A DNA stretch of 64,000 nucleotides from an uncultured delta proteobacterium (GCA_903901335.1 CAIUQR010000059.1:1-64000); one strand, 5' to 3'; counted from the stretch's first letter, positions 1-8,595 are shown. Numbers and translations are program-made. Notes: generated from the letters alone by a model not told the origin.

Positions 1-70
1 GCCGAACCACCTGCTTGCGCAACTCATACTGTGTCTGCTGATTGTGTTTTCTTGCATCTATCGTTTCCAT
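1..70 (-). CDS. IS630-family transposase, N-terminal fragment cut by the window edge
   Basis: The reverse strand opens with an ATG at 70 and stays open to the window edge. It encodes about 23 residues beginning METIDARKHNQQTQYELR. This short, basic, Gln-rich start resembles the first helix of the helix-turn-helix domain of IS630-type transposases, which typically begin with an M..IDARKL-like motif followed by a helix. Only the N-terminus is inside the window, so intactness, catalytic DDE residues and inverted repeats cannot be judged. The gene points out of the window, and the next 190 bases hold no other supported gene. The call rests on resemblance by eye over a very short stretch. Confidence 0.5.
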   Translation of the reverse strand, partial: METIDARKHNQQTQYELRKQVVR

Positions 71-263
71 GTTCACAACTATACAAGAAAACGTCAGGAA
101 AGGATACATATTATTTAGTTATTTAAACACCGTATCAATAGCTTGACCAGGAGATACAAAATTTCCCTTGCTTGCATAGAATTCATCAGGTATCGAAACA
201 AAAAGATTGAAACCATAAAATAATTGCTATTCCAACCATCTATTCGAGAAAGCGAGATAAAAG

Positions 264-635
264 ATGTCAGACCTGAATGATCCGAGGGTACTTTTTGCAG
301 CGGAGCGAACATTGATGGCATGGAATCGAACCAGTATTTCCATGATGGCCTTTGGGTTCGTAATAGAACGGTTTGGGTTGTTTCTCGATATTGTCGGTCG
401 CAAGGAACTCATGCTCTTTCAGCGCCACTTTTCGTTTTTTGTCGGGGTTTCATTTATTCTGCTCGCGTCTTTCGTTTCGCTTTATTCAATCCGGCAACAC
501 ATGGTAATATTAAAGACGATTAAGCCGGTCGAAATTCCGAGTGGTTATAATCTTTGGGCGGGGATTTTTGTCAATGCGGTTCTTGGGATACTAGGCATCG
601 CCTTGGGCATCTATCTCTCCAAAAGCATTATATGA
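264..635 (+). CDS. DUF202 (YidH-type) small membrane protein
   Basis: This 123-aa protein begins with the DUF202 signature: a soluble stretch (DPRVLFAAERTLMAWNRTS) followed directly by a hydrophobic segment (about residues 26-42). Two more membrane segments follow, at about 55-75 and 96-118, giving the three-helix layout usual for the family. DUF202 proteins are inner-membrane proteins without an established biochemical role. It is the first intact gene of the window, transcribed in the same direction as the flavin oxidoreductase 43 bases downstream, so the two could share a transcript. An AG-rich stretch precedes the ATG as a weak ribosome-binding site. Family assignment is by sequence pattern; function is unknown. 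Confidence 0.8.
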   Translation: MSDLNDPRVLFAAERTLMAWNRTSISMMAFGFVIERFGLFLDIVGRKELMLFQRHFSFFVGVSFILLASFVSLYSIRQHMVILKTIKPVEIPSGYNLWAGIFVNAVLGILGIALGIYLSKSII

Positions 636-678
636 ATGTTTGAAATTTTCAACGTACCTCAATCGATGAAAGGAAAAA

Positions 679-1764
679 ATGCCAAAACTATTTGAATCAA
701 CAGAGATAAATGGGCTGAAACTAAAAAACCGTTTTATCAGATCCGCAACCCATGAGGCAATGGCGGAGCTGGATGGAACGGTAAAAGATCAGTTATTGGA
801 CTGTATGGCTGAACTGGTCCGCGGCGAGGTGGGACTTGTGATTACCGGCCATGCCCATGTGACCAGAGAAGGTCAAGCAGGCGCCCGGCAGATGGGTGTG
901 TATTCCGATGCAATGATTGACGGCCTGAAGCAGATTTCCTCGGTTGTTCATGAAAATGGCGGGGTTGTTGCCATACAGCTTGCCCATGCGGGAAACAGGG
1001 GCAAAGGAAAAAATGAATTTCCGGCCCTCGGCCCCTTGGACCTGTTTATAGAGGGCTCAAAAATAGCTTCTGCAATGACGGTTTCGGACATCAAGAGGAC
1101 TACAAAGGCCTTTGGCGAGGCGGCGGCAAGATCCGTCAAAGCCGGATTTGATGCCGTTCAGATTCACTCGGCTCACGGATATCTGCTGAGTCAGTTTTTG
1201 TCTCCCTATTATAACAAGAGGGATGACAACTACGGGGGAAGCCTTGACAATCGAGCCAGGTTCCTTCTTGAAGTGTATGAAGCAATCAGGAGCCAGGTTG
1301 GAAAGACATTTCCAGTGATGGTCAAGATCAACTCAGAGGATTTCCTTGCCGGCGGCATGACGGTGGAGGAGATGGTCAAGGTTGCTCATATGCTCGAAGA
1401 TCGTGGAATGGACGCAATTGAGATGAGTGGCGGAACCTTTGAATCCGGCAGGCTCATTCCATCGAGGGTCGGTACTGCAAGATCGGAAAAGAAAGAAGTC
1501 TATTACAAAAAAGCGGCGGCAGTATTCAAGAAGGAAATCAAGATTCCGCTTATTCTCGTAGGAGGTTTTCTGTCGTTTACTCTTGCCGAGGAAGCAGTAA
1601 ATGCAGGACTTGCCGATTATGTCGCACTTTCACGGCCTCTGATCAGAGAACCGCATCTTGTTGCCAGGTGGGCAAGTGGAGATACGACAAAGGCATCGTG
1701 CATTTCATGCAATAAGTGTTTTACAACCCTTTTCATGGAAGAGTCCTTACACTGTCTTGCTTAA
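679..1764 (+). CDS. Old yellow enzyme family NADH:flavin oxidoreductase
   Basis: A 361-aa FMN-dependent TIM-barrel oxidoreductase of the old yellow enzyme group. Recognisable family motifs include the early LKNRFIRSATHEAMA segment that contacts FMN, the active-site region QIHSAHGYLLSQFLSP, the YGGSLDNRARFLLE segment, and the late FMN-phosphate strand around ILVGGF. Family members reduce alkenes or related electrophiles with NAD(P)H. The protein stops shortly after a CISCNKC motif, so it has Cys residues typical of the iron-sulfur-containing 2,4-dienoyl-CoA reductase branch but lacks that branch's C-terminal FAD/NAD domain. AAAGGAAAAA lies just before the ATG and supports the start. The physiological substrate cannot be told from sequence. 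Confidence 0.9.
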   Translation: MPKLFESTEINGLKLKNRFIRSATHEAMAELDGTVKDQLLDCMAELVRGEVGLVITGHAHVTREGQAGARQMGVYSDAMIDGLKQISSVVHENGGVVAIQLAHAGNRGKGKNEFPALGPLDLFIEGSKIASAMTVSDIKRTTKAFGEAAARSVKAGFDAVQIHSAHGYLLSQFLSPYYNKRDDNYGGSLDNRARFLLEVYEAIRSQVGKTFPVMVKINSEDFLAGGMTVEEMVKVAHMLEDRGMDAIEMSGGTFESGRLIPSRVGTARSEKKEVYYKKAAAVFKKEIKIPLILVGGFLSFTLAEEAVNAGLADYVALSRPLIREPHLVARWASGDTTKASCISCNKCFTTLFMEESLHCLA

Positions 1765-1837
1765 AAAGAGCTGAAATAATAAACAGATATCTAGGTATCG
1801 CCTGAAGATTTAACCAACAATCTGCCTGGATTTTCCG

Positions 1838-2179
1838 TCAGTTCTTTGCTGGATTTTCCTTTATAACTATCAACTGCTTATCTCCAAGAGAAAAAGCTGC
1901 TTCCACTTTGCCGATGACTTTGATTTGTTCTCCCTTCTTAGGTGCCGATCTTTCAGTGACAACTGTAATTTCCCCGGTATCGTCTCTGATAACAAAGTAT
2001 CGAATAACAACAAGGCTGAACGTTTCAGCAACTCTTCCTGACACCATCACCTGGGTGCCTTCGTAGTTCCGAGGGTTCTGGAGTATTTTTGCAATGGGGG
2101 TAGGAAAAAGTGTATCGCAACCCGTTAAGGCAATAATCAACCAGAATAGTATGCTGAAAAATTTAATCCGTTTTTGCAT
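1838..2179 (-). CDS. small lipoprotein with an OB-fold-like domain
   Basis: A 113-aa protein with a lipoprotein signal: a basic start (MQKRIK), a hydrophobic core, and a lipobox LTGC with the lipidated Cys at about residue 21. After cleavage the mature part carries a beta-rich stretch (NYEGTQVMVSGRVAET, then VIRDDTGEITVVT, then GEQIKVIGKVEAAF). This looks like an OB-fold of the kind found in periplasmic tOB/BOF-type proteins. A GAGAGGGA ribosome-binding site lies seven bases before the ATG. It converges with the oxidoreductase gene and has no obvious operon partner. Lipoprotein localisation is well supported; the fold is inferred from the strand pattern and the function is unknown. Confidence 0.7.
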   Translation of the reverse strand: MQKRIKFFSILFWLIIALTGCDTLFPTPIAKILQNPRNYEGTQVMVSGRVAETFSLVVIRYFVIRDDTGEITVVTERSAPKKGEQIKVIGKVEAAFSLGDKQLIVIKENPAKN

Positions 2180-2427
2180 TTGTCCCTCTCTTCCATAGTA
2201 AATGGAAATATCATCATTCTCTCACAATGAAACCCGCCAACCTACAGTACTTGTAGCGGAGGTCAGTTAATGGATTGGAGGGTTTCGGCATGGTTAATCA
2301 CACGCGTTTACAATAGGCATGATCAGCTTGCAACCGGGAAGTATCCAAAAGCGGGGCTCAGGCTACCGAAACCGCTCATAGGAGTCAGGCAAATTAACCG
2401 CCCGCCGCAGAAAAATACTGCGAGAAT
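2180..2427. other. intergenic stretch with possible long-range pairing, no supported gene
   Basis: No convincing gene is visible. A plus-strand frame from 2270 could encode 70 residues, but it overlaps the 3' end of the kinase gene, has no ribosome-binding site, and has unlikely composition. The segment has some pairing potential: GGTTTCGG near 2280 is complementary to CCGAAACC near 2368. This may be a structured RNA or the decayed remains of a mobile element. Confidence 0.3.
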
Positions 2428-3615
2428 TTATTCGTTACCTGTCTTGTTCTCAGGAAAACGGATAATAAATTTTGATCCCTGACCGGGAGTACTTGTCGCC
2501 ACTATCTCTCCACCGTGACGCTCGGCAATTTTTTTACAGATTGAGAGCCCTATGCCTGTTCCTTCAAAACGATCCTTCGAGTGAAGACGTTCAAAGAGAT
2601 TAAAGATTTTTCCAGATTCCTTCTCTTCGAAACCGATACCATGATCCTCAACAATAACTTCCCAACCACCTGTTTTTTCATCTAAAACTGTCTGACGGCT
2701 GTAAATGCAGATAGTTGGAACTTCCCCTGGTTTATGAAATTTGAGGGCATTGCTGATGAGATTTTTCAGCAACTGGTACATCTGACCATAATCGGCATGA
2801 ACAGAGGGAAGTGCCTTCAGGGTCACGACAGCACTTTCCTTTCTGAGGAAAAGGTCCATATCCAGAATAACTTCTTCGGCAATATCATTCAAATCGATTG
2901 CACTGACTGCCTTGGGTTGAGTGGCAATCCGGGAGTAGCTCAGCATGCTGTCCAACAGCATCTGCATATGCTGGGCAGCCTTCTCGATCTGTTGCAGGTA
3001 CACACTGCCAGCCTGCTCCTGGTCGCGAAAACATTTGGTCCGCAACCGTTTGCTAAAGGCTTGGATCAGAAAAATCGATTCTCTGAGGTCATGTGAGGCC
3101 ATATAGCCAAAGGCCTGAAGATCCTTATTGCTCTGCTCCAATTTTTCAATATGGGCCTCCAGGCTCTTCTCAATTTCTTTCCTGTCGGTAATATCCCGAT
3201 TGCTCGCATATCTCCCGAGAAACGTGCCATCCTCTCCATAAACCGGCTGACAGTAGTGCGAGATGCATCGTTTTTCACCCTGCCGGGTTGTAATACAAAA
3301 ATCAAAATGGCAGACCTCTGCCGTCGAAAATTCTTCCTCTAAATGCCTTGCTATCTGTTTTTTTTCTCTCTCCCGGGTGATGGAGATAAGCAAATCGGGA
3401 TCCGCCTCGAATTCCTCAGCCTTGTAGCCGGTGATTCTCTCACACGATGGAGAGATGAAATTGAGTTTTCGTTCAGGATTTATCCAATATTCCCAATCAT
3501 ATGAATTCTCAGAAATCACCTTCAATTTCTGCTGGTTCAGCACCAGCGCCGCATTTTCCCGTTCCAGTGCCTCGGTTTTTTGCAGCAATTCTTCATATGT
3601 TAGCTTGATTATCAT
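2428..3615 (-). CDS. PAS-domain sensor histidine kinase
   Basis: A soluble hybrid-free sensor kinase of about 395 aa. A short coiled-coil start (TYEELLQKTEALERENAAL) leads to a PAS/PAC sensory domain (about residues 30-155, including ISPSCERITGYKAEEF and GRYASNRDITDRK). A second coiled coil follows, then the dimerisation box FGYMASHDLRESI with the phosphoacceptor His. The HATPase domain has recognisable N box (NLISNALKFH), G1 (VEDHGIGF), F (IFNLFERLH) and G2 (GTGIGLSICKKI) motifs. No membrane segment is seen, so it probably senses a cytoplasmic signal. I chose the ATG at 3615; upstream GTG/ATG codons at 3678 and 3675 would add 21 unlike residues, and no start has a strong ribosome-binding site. 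No response regulator is adjacent, so it is an orphan kinase here. Confidence 0.88.
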   Translation of the reverse strand: MIIKLTYEELLQKTEALERENAALVLNQQKLKVISENSYDWEYWINPERKLNFISPSCERITGYKAEEFEADPDLLISITREREKKQIARHLEEEFSTAEVCHFDFCITTRQGEKRCISHYCQPVYGEDGTFLGRYASNRDITDRKEIEKSLEAHIEKLEQSNKDLQAFGYMASHDLRESIFLIQAFSKRLRTKCFRDQEQAGSVYLQQIEKAAQHMQMLLDSMLSYSRIATQPKAVSAIDLNDIAEEVILDMDLFLRKESAVVTLKALPSVHADYGQMYQLLKNLISNALKFHKPGEVPTICIYSRQTVLDEKTGGWEVIVEDHGIGFEEKESGKIFNLFERLHSKDRFEGTGIGLSICKKIAERHGGEIVATSTPGQGSKFIIRFPENKTGNE

Positions 3616-3967
3616 AATTGCAACCGGAATTTTCAGACTGCGGGACCTCGTGCCGGTCCGTCCAGAAATAAACATCACTTAGGTAATGATTCTCGTTTCT
3701 GCACTGGTCCTTAAGGACAAAGGAAAAACTCAATTCGACACGTAGTTCTATTAAACATGGTATTAAGGACAGAGTCAAATCGTGCGGGACAATTCATTGA
3801 TCCCTTTCCAGCACATTTCGTCTCGATTGTTTTTTTGAAAAATAACACCATCTCTCCTCAAGTCAAGGATATCAGTTTGTTATAAACAATTTATCGATTT
3901 TATTTCTCGCGTCTTCTTTTGACTCGTTTCCATATATTCCACAAGTGCTGAAGCCCTGAAACACGTC
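3616..3967. other. intergenic region between histidine kinase and CDF transporter
   Basis: AT-rich region of about 350 bases with no gene I can support; a minus-strand frame here is a poorly coding shadow. It contains a perfect 12-base palindrome, GTCCTTAAGGAC, at 3707-3718, with a further half-site-like TTAAGGAC at about 3762. Together these could be an operator, but no regulator gene is adjacent. Confidence 0.4.
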
Positions 3968-4972
3968 TCAGAGTGACTGGATGTCGGGGCTTGAACAAAA
4001 TGGGTGAAAGTGGACGTGGACTTTTCGGAGAAACTCGATTTCTTCGATCAGGACTTGTTCCAACCTGGTGGCAATCCGGTCACCTTCGGCAACAGTCAGG
4101 GATCCATCAATGCCAATGGTGATATTAACCACCAGGTAGGGTCCGAACCGGTGTGCATGAACCTCTTCAATGCTCCTGACCCCTTGGAGCGGGGTCAGGA
4201 GCGTATTGATCTGCCGGGCCAGGGATTTACCGGGGATAGTGTCCATCAGGTCGGCCGTCGACGAACGCAGGATCTGGGCTCCGGTGTGCAAGATGATCAG
4301 TGAAACAATGGCCCCGGCCAAAGGATCGACCCAGGGATAGCCCATTCTGCCTCCAAAAATCCCGATTGCCGCGGCAGCCGAGGCGAAGACATCGTTTCGG
4401 TGATCATGGGCCAGGGCAATCACGGCACTGTTCTTTGTCTGTTTCCCAATCGTCCTTGTCCAGACAGTGAGACAAATCTTGATCACAATCGTCAGGACCG
4501 CCATCCAAAAGGTAATGACTGCAGCGCCACCCGGCCCTCCATCGCTTTTAATCATGTCATAGACGGCATTGATGGAATTCCAGAAGATTGCAATGCCCGT
4601 CGAAACCACAAAGGCCCCGACCACCACAGCGGCAATCGACTCCATCTGGTCATGGCCGTAAGGGTGGTCTTTATCGGCCGGCTTTCCCGACATCCGCATG
4701 AACAGCCACATTACAATCCCGTAGGCAACATCTGAGGTCGAGTTGATTCCATCGGCCAAAAGTGCCGGGCTATGACCCAGAATGCCGATTCCTGTCTTTG
4801 CAAATGCCAGAAAGGTATTCGCCCCTAGGCCCACGTTTACGGCCCGCATCCCTTTCTTTTTACGTGTCTCACTCAGCTCTGTAGTAATCGGCTCTCTCCC
4901 TGTTATTTTTTCCGTACAACCTGCTCTCCATTCCTTCTCCCATTGTAACAGAAGTAATCTGTAACACGACAT
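3968..4972 (-). CDS. cation diffusion facilitator metal transporter
   Basis: A CDF-family proton-coupled divalent-metal exporter of the inner membrane. Several transmembrane segments span the first two thirds, followed by the cytoplasmic ferredoxin-like C-terminal domain that ends in a His-rich VHVHFHP. Family landmarks are LLADGINSTSDV in helix 2, DHPYGHDQMES between helices 2 and 3, and LAHDHRNDV in helix 5. The metal-site residues therefore read N...D in helix 2 and D...D in helix 5, rather than the D/H...D and H...D of Zn/Fe exporters. That points to a manganese-type CDF. The first 40 residues are unusually polar, and the true start may be further in, near KKKGMRAVNV. It is monocistronic here. 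Confidence 0.88.
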   Translation of the reverse strand: MSCYRLLLLQWEKEWRAGCTEKITGREPITTELSETRKKKGMRAVNVGLGANTFLAFAKTGIGILGHSPALLADGINSTSDVAYGIVMWLFMRMSGKPADKDHPYGHDQMESIAAVVVGAFVVSTGIAIFWNSINAVYDMIKSDGGPGGAAVITFWMAVLTIVIKICLTVWTRTIGKQTKNSAVIALAHDHRNDVFASAAAAIGIFGGRMGYPWVDPLAGAIVSLIILHTGAQILRSSTADLMDTIPGKSLARQINTLLTPLQGVRSIEEVHAHRFGPYLVVNITIGIDGSLTVAEGDRIATRLEQVLIEEIEFLRKVHVHFHPFCSSPDIQSL

Positions 4973-5109
4973 TAAAATGTATAAGAGATAAGGTGAAGAA
5001 AACCTGAACGATACCCTTGTCCTTCCTTATGACAGGTAGTATTGTTACTCTGTCGTTTCACTGACCCGTTTCATTGCGGTTCACTTCAACCTTGAAAAGG
5101 AAAACACCA

Positions 5110-5301
5110 ATGGCCAAAAAAATCACAATTGATAAAGATGAATGCATAGGCTGTCAGAGCTGTGTCGAAATATGCCCTGATGTCTTCGGCTTTGACGATG
5201 ACGAAGAAAAGGCGTATGTACTGGAAGACTTTGATGATACTGCGGACTGCGCAGAGGAGGCACAGGCCTCCTGTCCTGCCGACTGCATCGATATCGAATA
5301 A
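5110..5301 (+). CDS. small [4Fe-4S] ferredoxin, Desulfovibrio gigas type
   Basis: A 63-aa acidic electron carrier. The motif CIGCQSCVEICPDVFGF gives C12, C15 and C18 as cluster ligands, with the fourth ligand C55 in ASCPADC. C22 and C47 sit where the D. gigas ferredoxin II family forms a structural disulfide, and C59 is extra. Such ferredoxins shuttle low-potential electrons among oxidoreductases in sulfate reducers. The ATG at 5110 is preceded by AAAAGGAAA; an in-frame ATG at 5074 would add twelve residues unlike the family. It is followed by a strong bidirectional terminator and probably forms a single-gene transcript. Its partners cannot be told from context. Confidence 0.93.
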   Translation: MAKKITIDKDECIGCQSCVEICPDVFGFDDDEEKAYVLEDFDDTADCAEEAQASCPADCIDIE

Positions 5302-5325
5302 TAATCTTATTTCGATGATACTGCT

Positions 5326-5375
5326 GCCCTTCGGAAAGGCGATGGAAATAACACTTTCCGAAGGGCTTCATTTTC
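5326..5375. terminator. bidirectional terminator hairpin between ferredoxin and msrAB
   Basis: GCCCTTCGGAAAG (5326-5338) and CTTTCCGAAGGGC (5354-5366) form a perfect 13-bp stem followed on the plus strand by a T-rich run. It lies between two convergent genes, so it can serve both. Confidence 0.8.
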
Positions 5376-5417
5376 CCCGCCTCATTTTGAGGGCGGATGG
5401 ACCAGCCCGATTATCTG

Positions 5418-6488
5418 TTATTTAAATAATTCCATATACCTTCCATAACCATCCTTCTGCAGGTCTTTGACCGGGACAAATCGCAATGCTGCCGAATTCA
5501 TACAGTAGCGTAATCCCGTCGGCTGGGGACCATCATTAAAGACATGTCCCAGATGAGAGTTGCCTTTTTTGCTCCGGACCTCCGTCCGAACCGTAAAGAG
5601 GCCCTTGTCAATATGCTCGACGATATTCTCCTTGACTAAAGGACGGGTGAAACTCGGCCAGCCGGTACCGGAGTCAAATTTATCGAGTGAACTGAACAGC
5701 GGCTCGCCCGAGACGATATCAACATAAATTCCCGCCTCTTTAGTATCCCAATAGGCATTATTAAAGGCCGGTTCGGTGCCGTTTTCCTGGGTCACCTGAT
5801 ATTGCAGCGGCGTCAGTCTCTTCTTCAGATCCGATGTGTCCGTCGTGGCGGCCTCTTTTTCGCTCCCCCATATCTTTTCCAGGTATATATCACGGCCTGA
5901 CTGTGACCGGTAGTAGGCATAACGGATGGGATTTTTGTGATAATACTCCTGGTGGTACTCCTCGGCCAGCCAGAAGGTCACTGCCGGAATGATCGGGGTC
6001 ACAATCGGTTTTGGAAAAATGTGCCGTTTATCCAGATCGGCCTTCGAAGCCTCGGCCAATTGCCGCTGCCGGTCATCGAAGGTAAAAATCGCCGTTGTGT
6101 AGGCATGTCCACGGTCGACGAACTGTCCACCGGCGTCGGTTGGATCAACCTGACGCCAATACACCTCGAGAAGTTTCTGATAGCTGACTTTTTTCGGATC
6201 ATAGACCACTTGGATGACCTCGATATGCCCACCATTTACATAATCGTGATAGGTCGGATGCTCCGTTGTTCCCCCTGCATATCCGGAGGTGACGGACACA
6301 ACCCCCTCCAGCTGTGCAAATGGTTTTTCCATACACCAGAAGCACCCCCCGGCAAAGATCGCCTTTTCGTATCCTGTCGTATCTCCGCTTATTTTTTGAT
6401 TTTGCATGGTAGTTTCCTCACTGCCTCCTACAATAGCGGAGGCAAAAATCAATCCTGCTCCAAACAATACTATCAGTAAGACTTTCAT
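5418..6488 (-). CDS. msrAB: exported methionine sulfoxide reductase MsrA-MsrB fusion
   Basis: A 356-aa bifunctional repair enzyme that reduces both stereoisomers of methionine sulfoxide. The first 20 residues form a signal sequence ([19 protein letters not shown]), so it acts outside the cytoplasm. The MsrA domain (about 40-195) contains GGCFWCME with catalytic C49. The MsrB domain (about 220-350) contains [17 protein letters not shown] and [11 protein letters not shown] with catalytic Cys at about 329. Where zinc-type MsrB proteins have CxxC pairs, this one has [15 protein letters not shown], so it is the zinc-free form. Exported MsrAB fusions need reducing power delivered across the membrane, and no such partner is adjacent. 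Convergent with the ferredoxin gene. Confidence 0.95.
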   Translation of the reverse strand: MKVLLIVLFGAGLIFASAIVGGSEETTMQNQKISGDTTGYEKAIFAGGCFWCMEKPFAQLEGVVSVTSGYAGGTTEHPTYHDYVNGGHIEVIQVVYDPKKVSYQKLLEVYWRQVDPTDAGGQFVDRGHAYTTAIFTFDDRQRQLAEASKADLDKRHIFPKPIVTPIIPAVTFWLAEEYHQEYYHKNPIRYAYYRSQSGRDIYLEKIWGSEKEAATTDTSDLKKRLTPLQYQVTQENGTEPAFNNAYWDTKEAGIYVDIVSGEPLFSSLDKFDSGTGWPSFTRPLVKENIVEHIDKGLFTVRTEVRSKKGNSHLGHVFNDGPQPTGLRYCMNSAALRFVPVKDLQKDGYGRYMELFK

Positions 6489-6820
6489 ACCCTGCCTCCA
6501 GTCTCTTTATCCTCTATTTGAAGGCGATGCCTTCCTTGCCCTCAGGTTATTCTAAACTACCGTGCTCCGGGTAATCCATGATAGACAACCCTGCCATCCG
6601 GTAAAAATAAAAGACGCTGAAGCATAATACCACTCTGTAGTACAAGATAATCCGTTTTAAGGGAAAGGCTAGCAGGTCCGGCTACAAAGCCGATATGGCG
6701 AGAAAGATAATCAGGAAAAACAGGCGGGTATTCCATGAAAAGAGTCCTTTTTTAGCGCAAGCAACTCTTTTCATGGTCTATCTGTGTCTGAAACAAGAAA
6801 AATTTGTCCAGCTGAATTTG
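6489..6820. other. intergenic region between msrAB and the DsrE gene
   Basis: No gene is supported. A plus-strand frame at 6695-7279 is mostly antisense to the DsrE gene and lacks protein-like composition. The notable element is a perfect 13-bp inverted repeat described separately at 6733-6776. The msrAB promoter must lie in the 6489-6650 part, but no clear -35/-10 pair stands out. Confidence 0.4.
6733..6776. repeat. perfect 13-bp inverted repeat with 18-base loop
   Basis: CCATGAAAAGAGT at 6733-6745 pairs exactly with ACTCTTTTCATGG at 6764-6776. It lies 45 bases past the stop of the DsrE gene and could act as its terminator on the minus strand. However, no U-run follows the stem, so a processing hairpin or a decayed small mobile repeat is equally possible. 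Confidence 0.6.
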
Positions 6821-7171
6821 CTAGAAATTAAAAACCTTCGCCTCGGCGGCCATATCGATCAGATGCGGACCCCCGTCCAGCACCATATTGGTATGAAATT
6901 TTGCCTCGTCCAGTTTTCTATTTTTGGCACAGGGAGTGCAGACGCCTACCGGAACCTCATTCTCGACGAGATAGGTGATATAATCGTTCGGACAGTCACC
7001 GGTATCGGTTTTCTTACTGCCATCTTTGTCCTTCATCGCCCATTCGACACCGCTGTCTATAAAAAACAGATTGACCGTGTGGGCCTTGGAATGGGCGATT
7101 TTGGCAAACTGGAAACAACGGGTCGCCTTTTCATTATCGCTGGAACGAAGTACAAACAGGAAATTAGCCAT
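6821..7171 (-). CDS. DsrE/TusD-family sulfur-relay-like protein
   Basis: A 116-aa cytoplasmic protein of the DsrE/F superfamily. It has the typical start MANFLFVLRSSDNEKATRCFQ, an alternating beta/alpha layout, the FFIDSGVEWAM strand, and a conserved-looking GVCTPCAKNRK segment that supplies Cys residues. DsrE-like proteins bind or transfer sulfane sulfur, or act as small accessory proteins in sulfur-metabolising bacteria. AAGGAG nine bases before the ATG fixes the start. The upstream gene on the same strand is a 136-aa unknown ending 64 bases away, so the two may be cotranscribed. There is no dsrAB or tus context here, so the specific sulfur pathway is not known. Confidence 0.8.
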   Translation of the reverse strand: MANFLFVLRSSDNEKATRCFQFAKIAHSKAHTVNLFFIDSGVEWAMKDKDGSKKTDTGDCPNDYITYLVENEVPVGVCTPCAKNRKLDEAKFHTNMVLDGGPHLIDMAAEAKVFNF

Positions 7172-7235
7172 GATTCATGCTCCTTATGGTATATAATGTC
7201 TATTAACGCCGGAATGTTTCTCTCCAGGCGGGGTA

Positions 7236-7646
7236 CTATCGGGCGGCAGCCATGCAGGCTTCATCCATCCTCGCTTTAATATAACGGACCGCCTCTTCAT
7301 CGTACTGATTCAGATCAAAACACCGGGCATCCTGCCCGAGAAGGCCAGCCGGAACGAAATCCCCCTTCTCTTCAGGATCGCCGATCATGTCTCCATAAAA
7401 GCACACCGACAACCAGCGGGGATCGTCTTCGATCACATCCACCATCACAAAAAGCGGTTTATCCTTCTGTCTTGCATGCCCGGCCCGAAGAGAATAGGTA
7501 AGGCCCGGACGGGGGAAAAAGCTCAGATTAACCCCGGACATCGACTCCAGGTGTTCCTTGAATTCTATAAAAGCCTTGTTGTTTTTTTCAGGGCCTTCCG
7601 CCCATTGTGCAATAAATGACTCGATTTCCTGCGCTGAATTGTTCAT
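7236..7646 (-). CDS. conserved-looking hypothetical cytoplasmic protein
   Basis: I do not recognise the family of this 136-aa protein. It has no signal peptide or membrane segment, is acidic, and has a globular, mixed alpha/beta look: helical ends (SAQEIESFIAQWAEG; YDEEAVRYIKARMDEAC) flank strand-rich central parts (LFVMVDVIEDDPRWLSVCFYG). AGGGAAATC before the ATG is a reasonable ribosome-binding site. It lies upstream of the DsrE gene on the same strand with a 64-base gap, so a shared transcript is likely. Cysteines are few and not arranged as a metal or cluster site. It may be an accessory of the DsrE protein, but nothing in the sequence proves it. Confidence 0.75.
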   Translation of the reverse strand: MNNSAQEIESFIAQWAEGPEKNNKAFIEFKEHLESMSGVNLSFFPRPGLTYSLRAGHARQKDKPLFVMVDVIEDDPRWLSVCFYGDMIGDPEEKGDFVPAGLLGQDARCFDLNQYDEEAVRYIKARMDEACMAAAR

Positions 7647-7951
7647 GATTTCCCTATAAAAAGTTCACTCCCCGGCCATCACGAACACCAGGAAGTCTCA
7701 TTCTTCTCTCCGGCGGCTGCCGGTTATCCCTTTAAATTGTGCATAATAACATAAAAACGCCGGGTAACAATACCACACTGTACCAATCTCTCGTTTTTTT
7801 ATTGGGTCCATTCGCGTTATGCGCCAGAAGAGGAGAGTTCCGGCCATTTTTCTATTGCCATCGCCAGCCTGAACAGTCATAGTTGAAGATGTTTTCGGCA
7901 ATTGTAACGGAACAAGGCTTGTTCCTTATTTAAAAAAATAAATAAATTCAT
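7647..7951. other. divergent intergenic region
   Basis: About 305 bases separate the minus-strand unknown from the plus-strand hydrolase, so promoters for both directions should lie here. A 67-codon minus-strand frame (7698-7901) has no ribosome-binding site and non-protein-like composition. I see no clear operator or hairpin. Confidence 0.4.
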
Positions 7952-8572
7952 ATGGAAAGCAGAGTCACCTTTCATGCCGGTGCATTGAAACTGGAAGGAC
8001 GGATCACCCCCTTGTCAAAGACCTGCGGGGTGATCATCACCCATCCCCATCCCCTCTATGGCGGCGACTTATCGGATCCGGTGGTCGAGTCCATCGCCCT
8101 GACCTATGCTCGCAAAGGAATAACGACTCTTCGCTTCAACTTCAGGGGCGTTGGCGAAAGCGACGGCGTCTATGATAACGGGGTGGGTGAGCAGGAGGAT
8201 GTCCTGGCCGCGATAGGACTGCTCAGCGCCAGCGGTATTACCGAGATCCACTTGGCTGGATATTCGTTCGGCGCCTGGGTCAATGGCAGGATCTGCCGGC
8301 TCCCGACCGAGGTCTCTTCCTTAATCATGGTAGCGCCACCGGTTGCCTTCATGGACTATAAAAACAGCCCACCGCAACCGCTTCTCAAGGCTGTGCTGAC
8401 AGGCAGCGACGACGAGATCGCCCCGCTCGACCTGATCCGCAGGCTTCTTCCTGCATGGAATCCGACCGCCCAGTTAGAGATCATAGATGATGCCGATCAT
8501 TTCTTCTACGGCCGCTTTCCACAACTGGAAGAAGCCCTGGCCACCCATATCTCGTTTCGCTCGACAAAGTGA
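7952..8572 (+). CDS. alpha/beta-hydrolase fold protein
   Basis: A 206-aa single-domain alpha/beta hydrolase. The nucleophile elbow is GYSFGAW (Ser at about residue 107). The preceding strand and HPHPLYGGDL segment probably form the oxyanion region, LRFNFRGVGESDG is the typical strand-turn motif, and the late residues Asp (TGSDDEIAP) and His (IIDDADHFFYG) complete the triad. It belongs to the small group of short hydrolases without a cap domain that is widespread in bacteria and has been annotated variously as esterase or dienelactone-hydrolase-like. No signal peptide is present, so it is cytoplasmic. It converges on the chitinase gene. The substrate is unknown. Confidence 0.85.
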   Translation: MESRVTFHAGALKLEGRITPLSKTCGVIITHPHPLYGGDLSDPVVESIALTYARKGITTLRFNFRGVGESDGVYDNGVGEQEDVLAAIGLLSASGITEIHLAGYSFGAWVNGRICRLPTEVSSLIMVAPPVAFMDYKNSPPQPLLKAVLTGSDDEIAPLDLIRRLLPAWNPTAQLEIIDDADHFFYGRFPQLEEALATHISFRSTK

Positions 8573-8595
8573 CACCGGCCCGTTCCCTGGGTGAT

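Noticed and set aside
2270-2482. 70-aa plus-strand frame that might be the tail of a recombinase
   Set aside because: A short VYNRHDQ-like string hints at an integrase end, but the rest does not fit, there is no ribosome-binding site, and it overlaps the kinase gene.
6695-7279. 194-aa plus-strand frame
   Set aside because: It runs antisense through the well-supported DsrE gene and has a non-protein-like composition and no ribosome-binding site.
7698-7901. 67-aa minus-strand frame in a gap
   Set aside because: No ribosome-binding site and unusual composition; the region is better read as a divergent promoter region.
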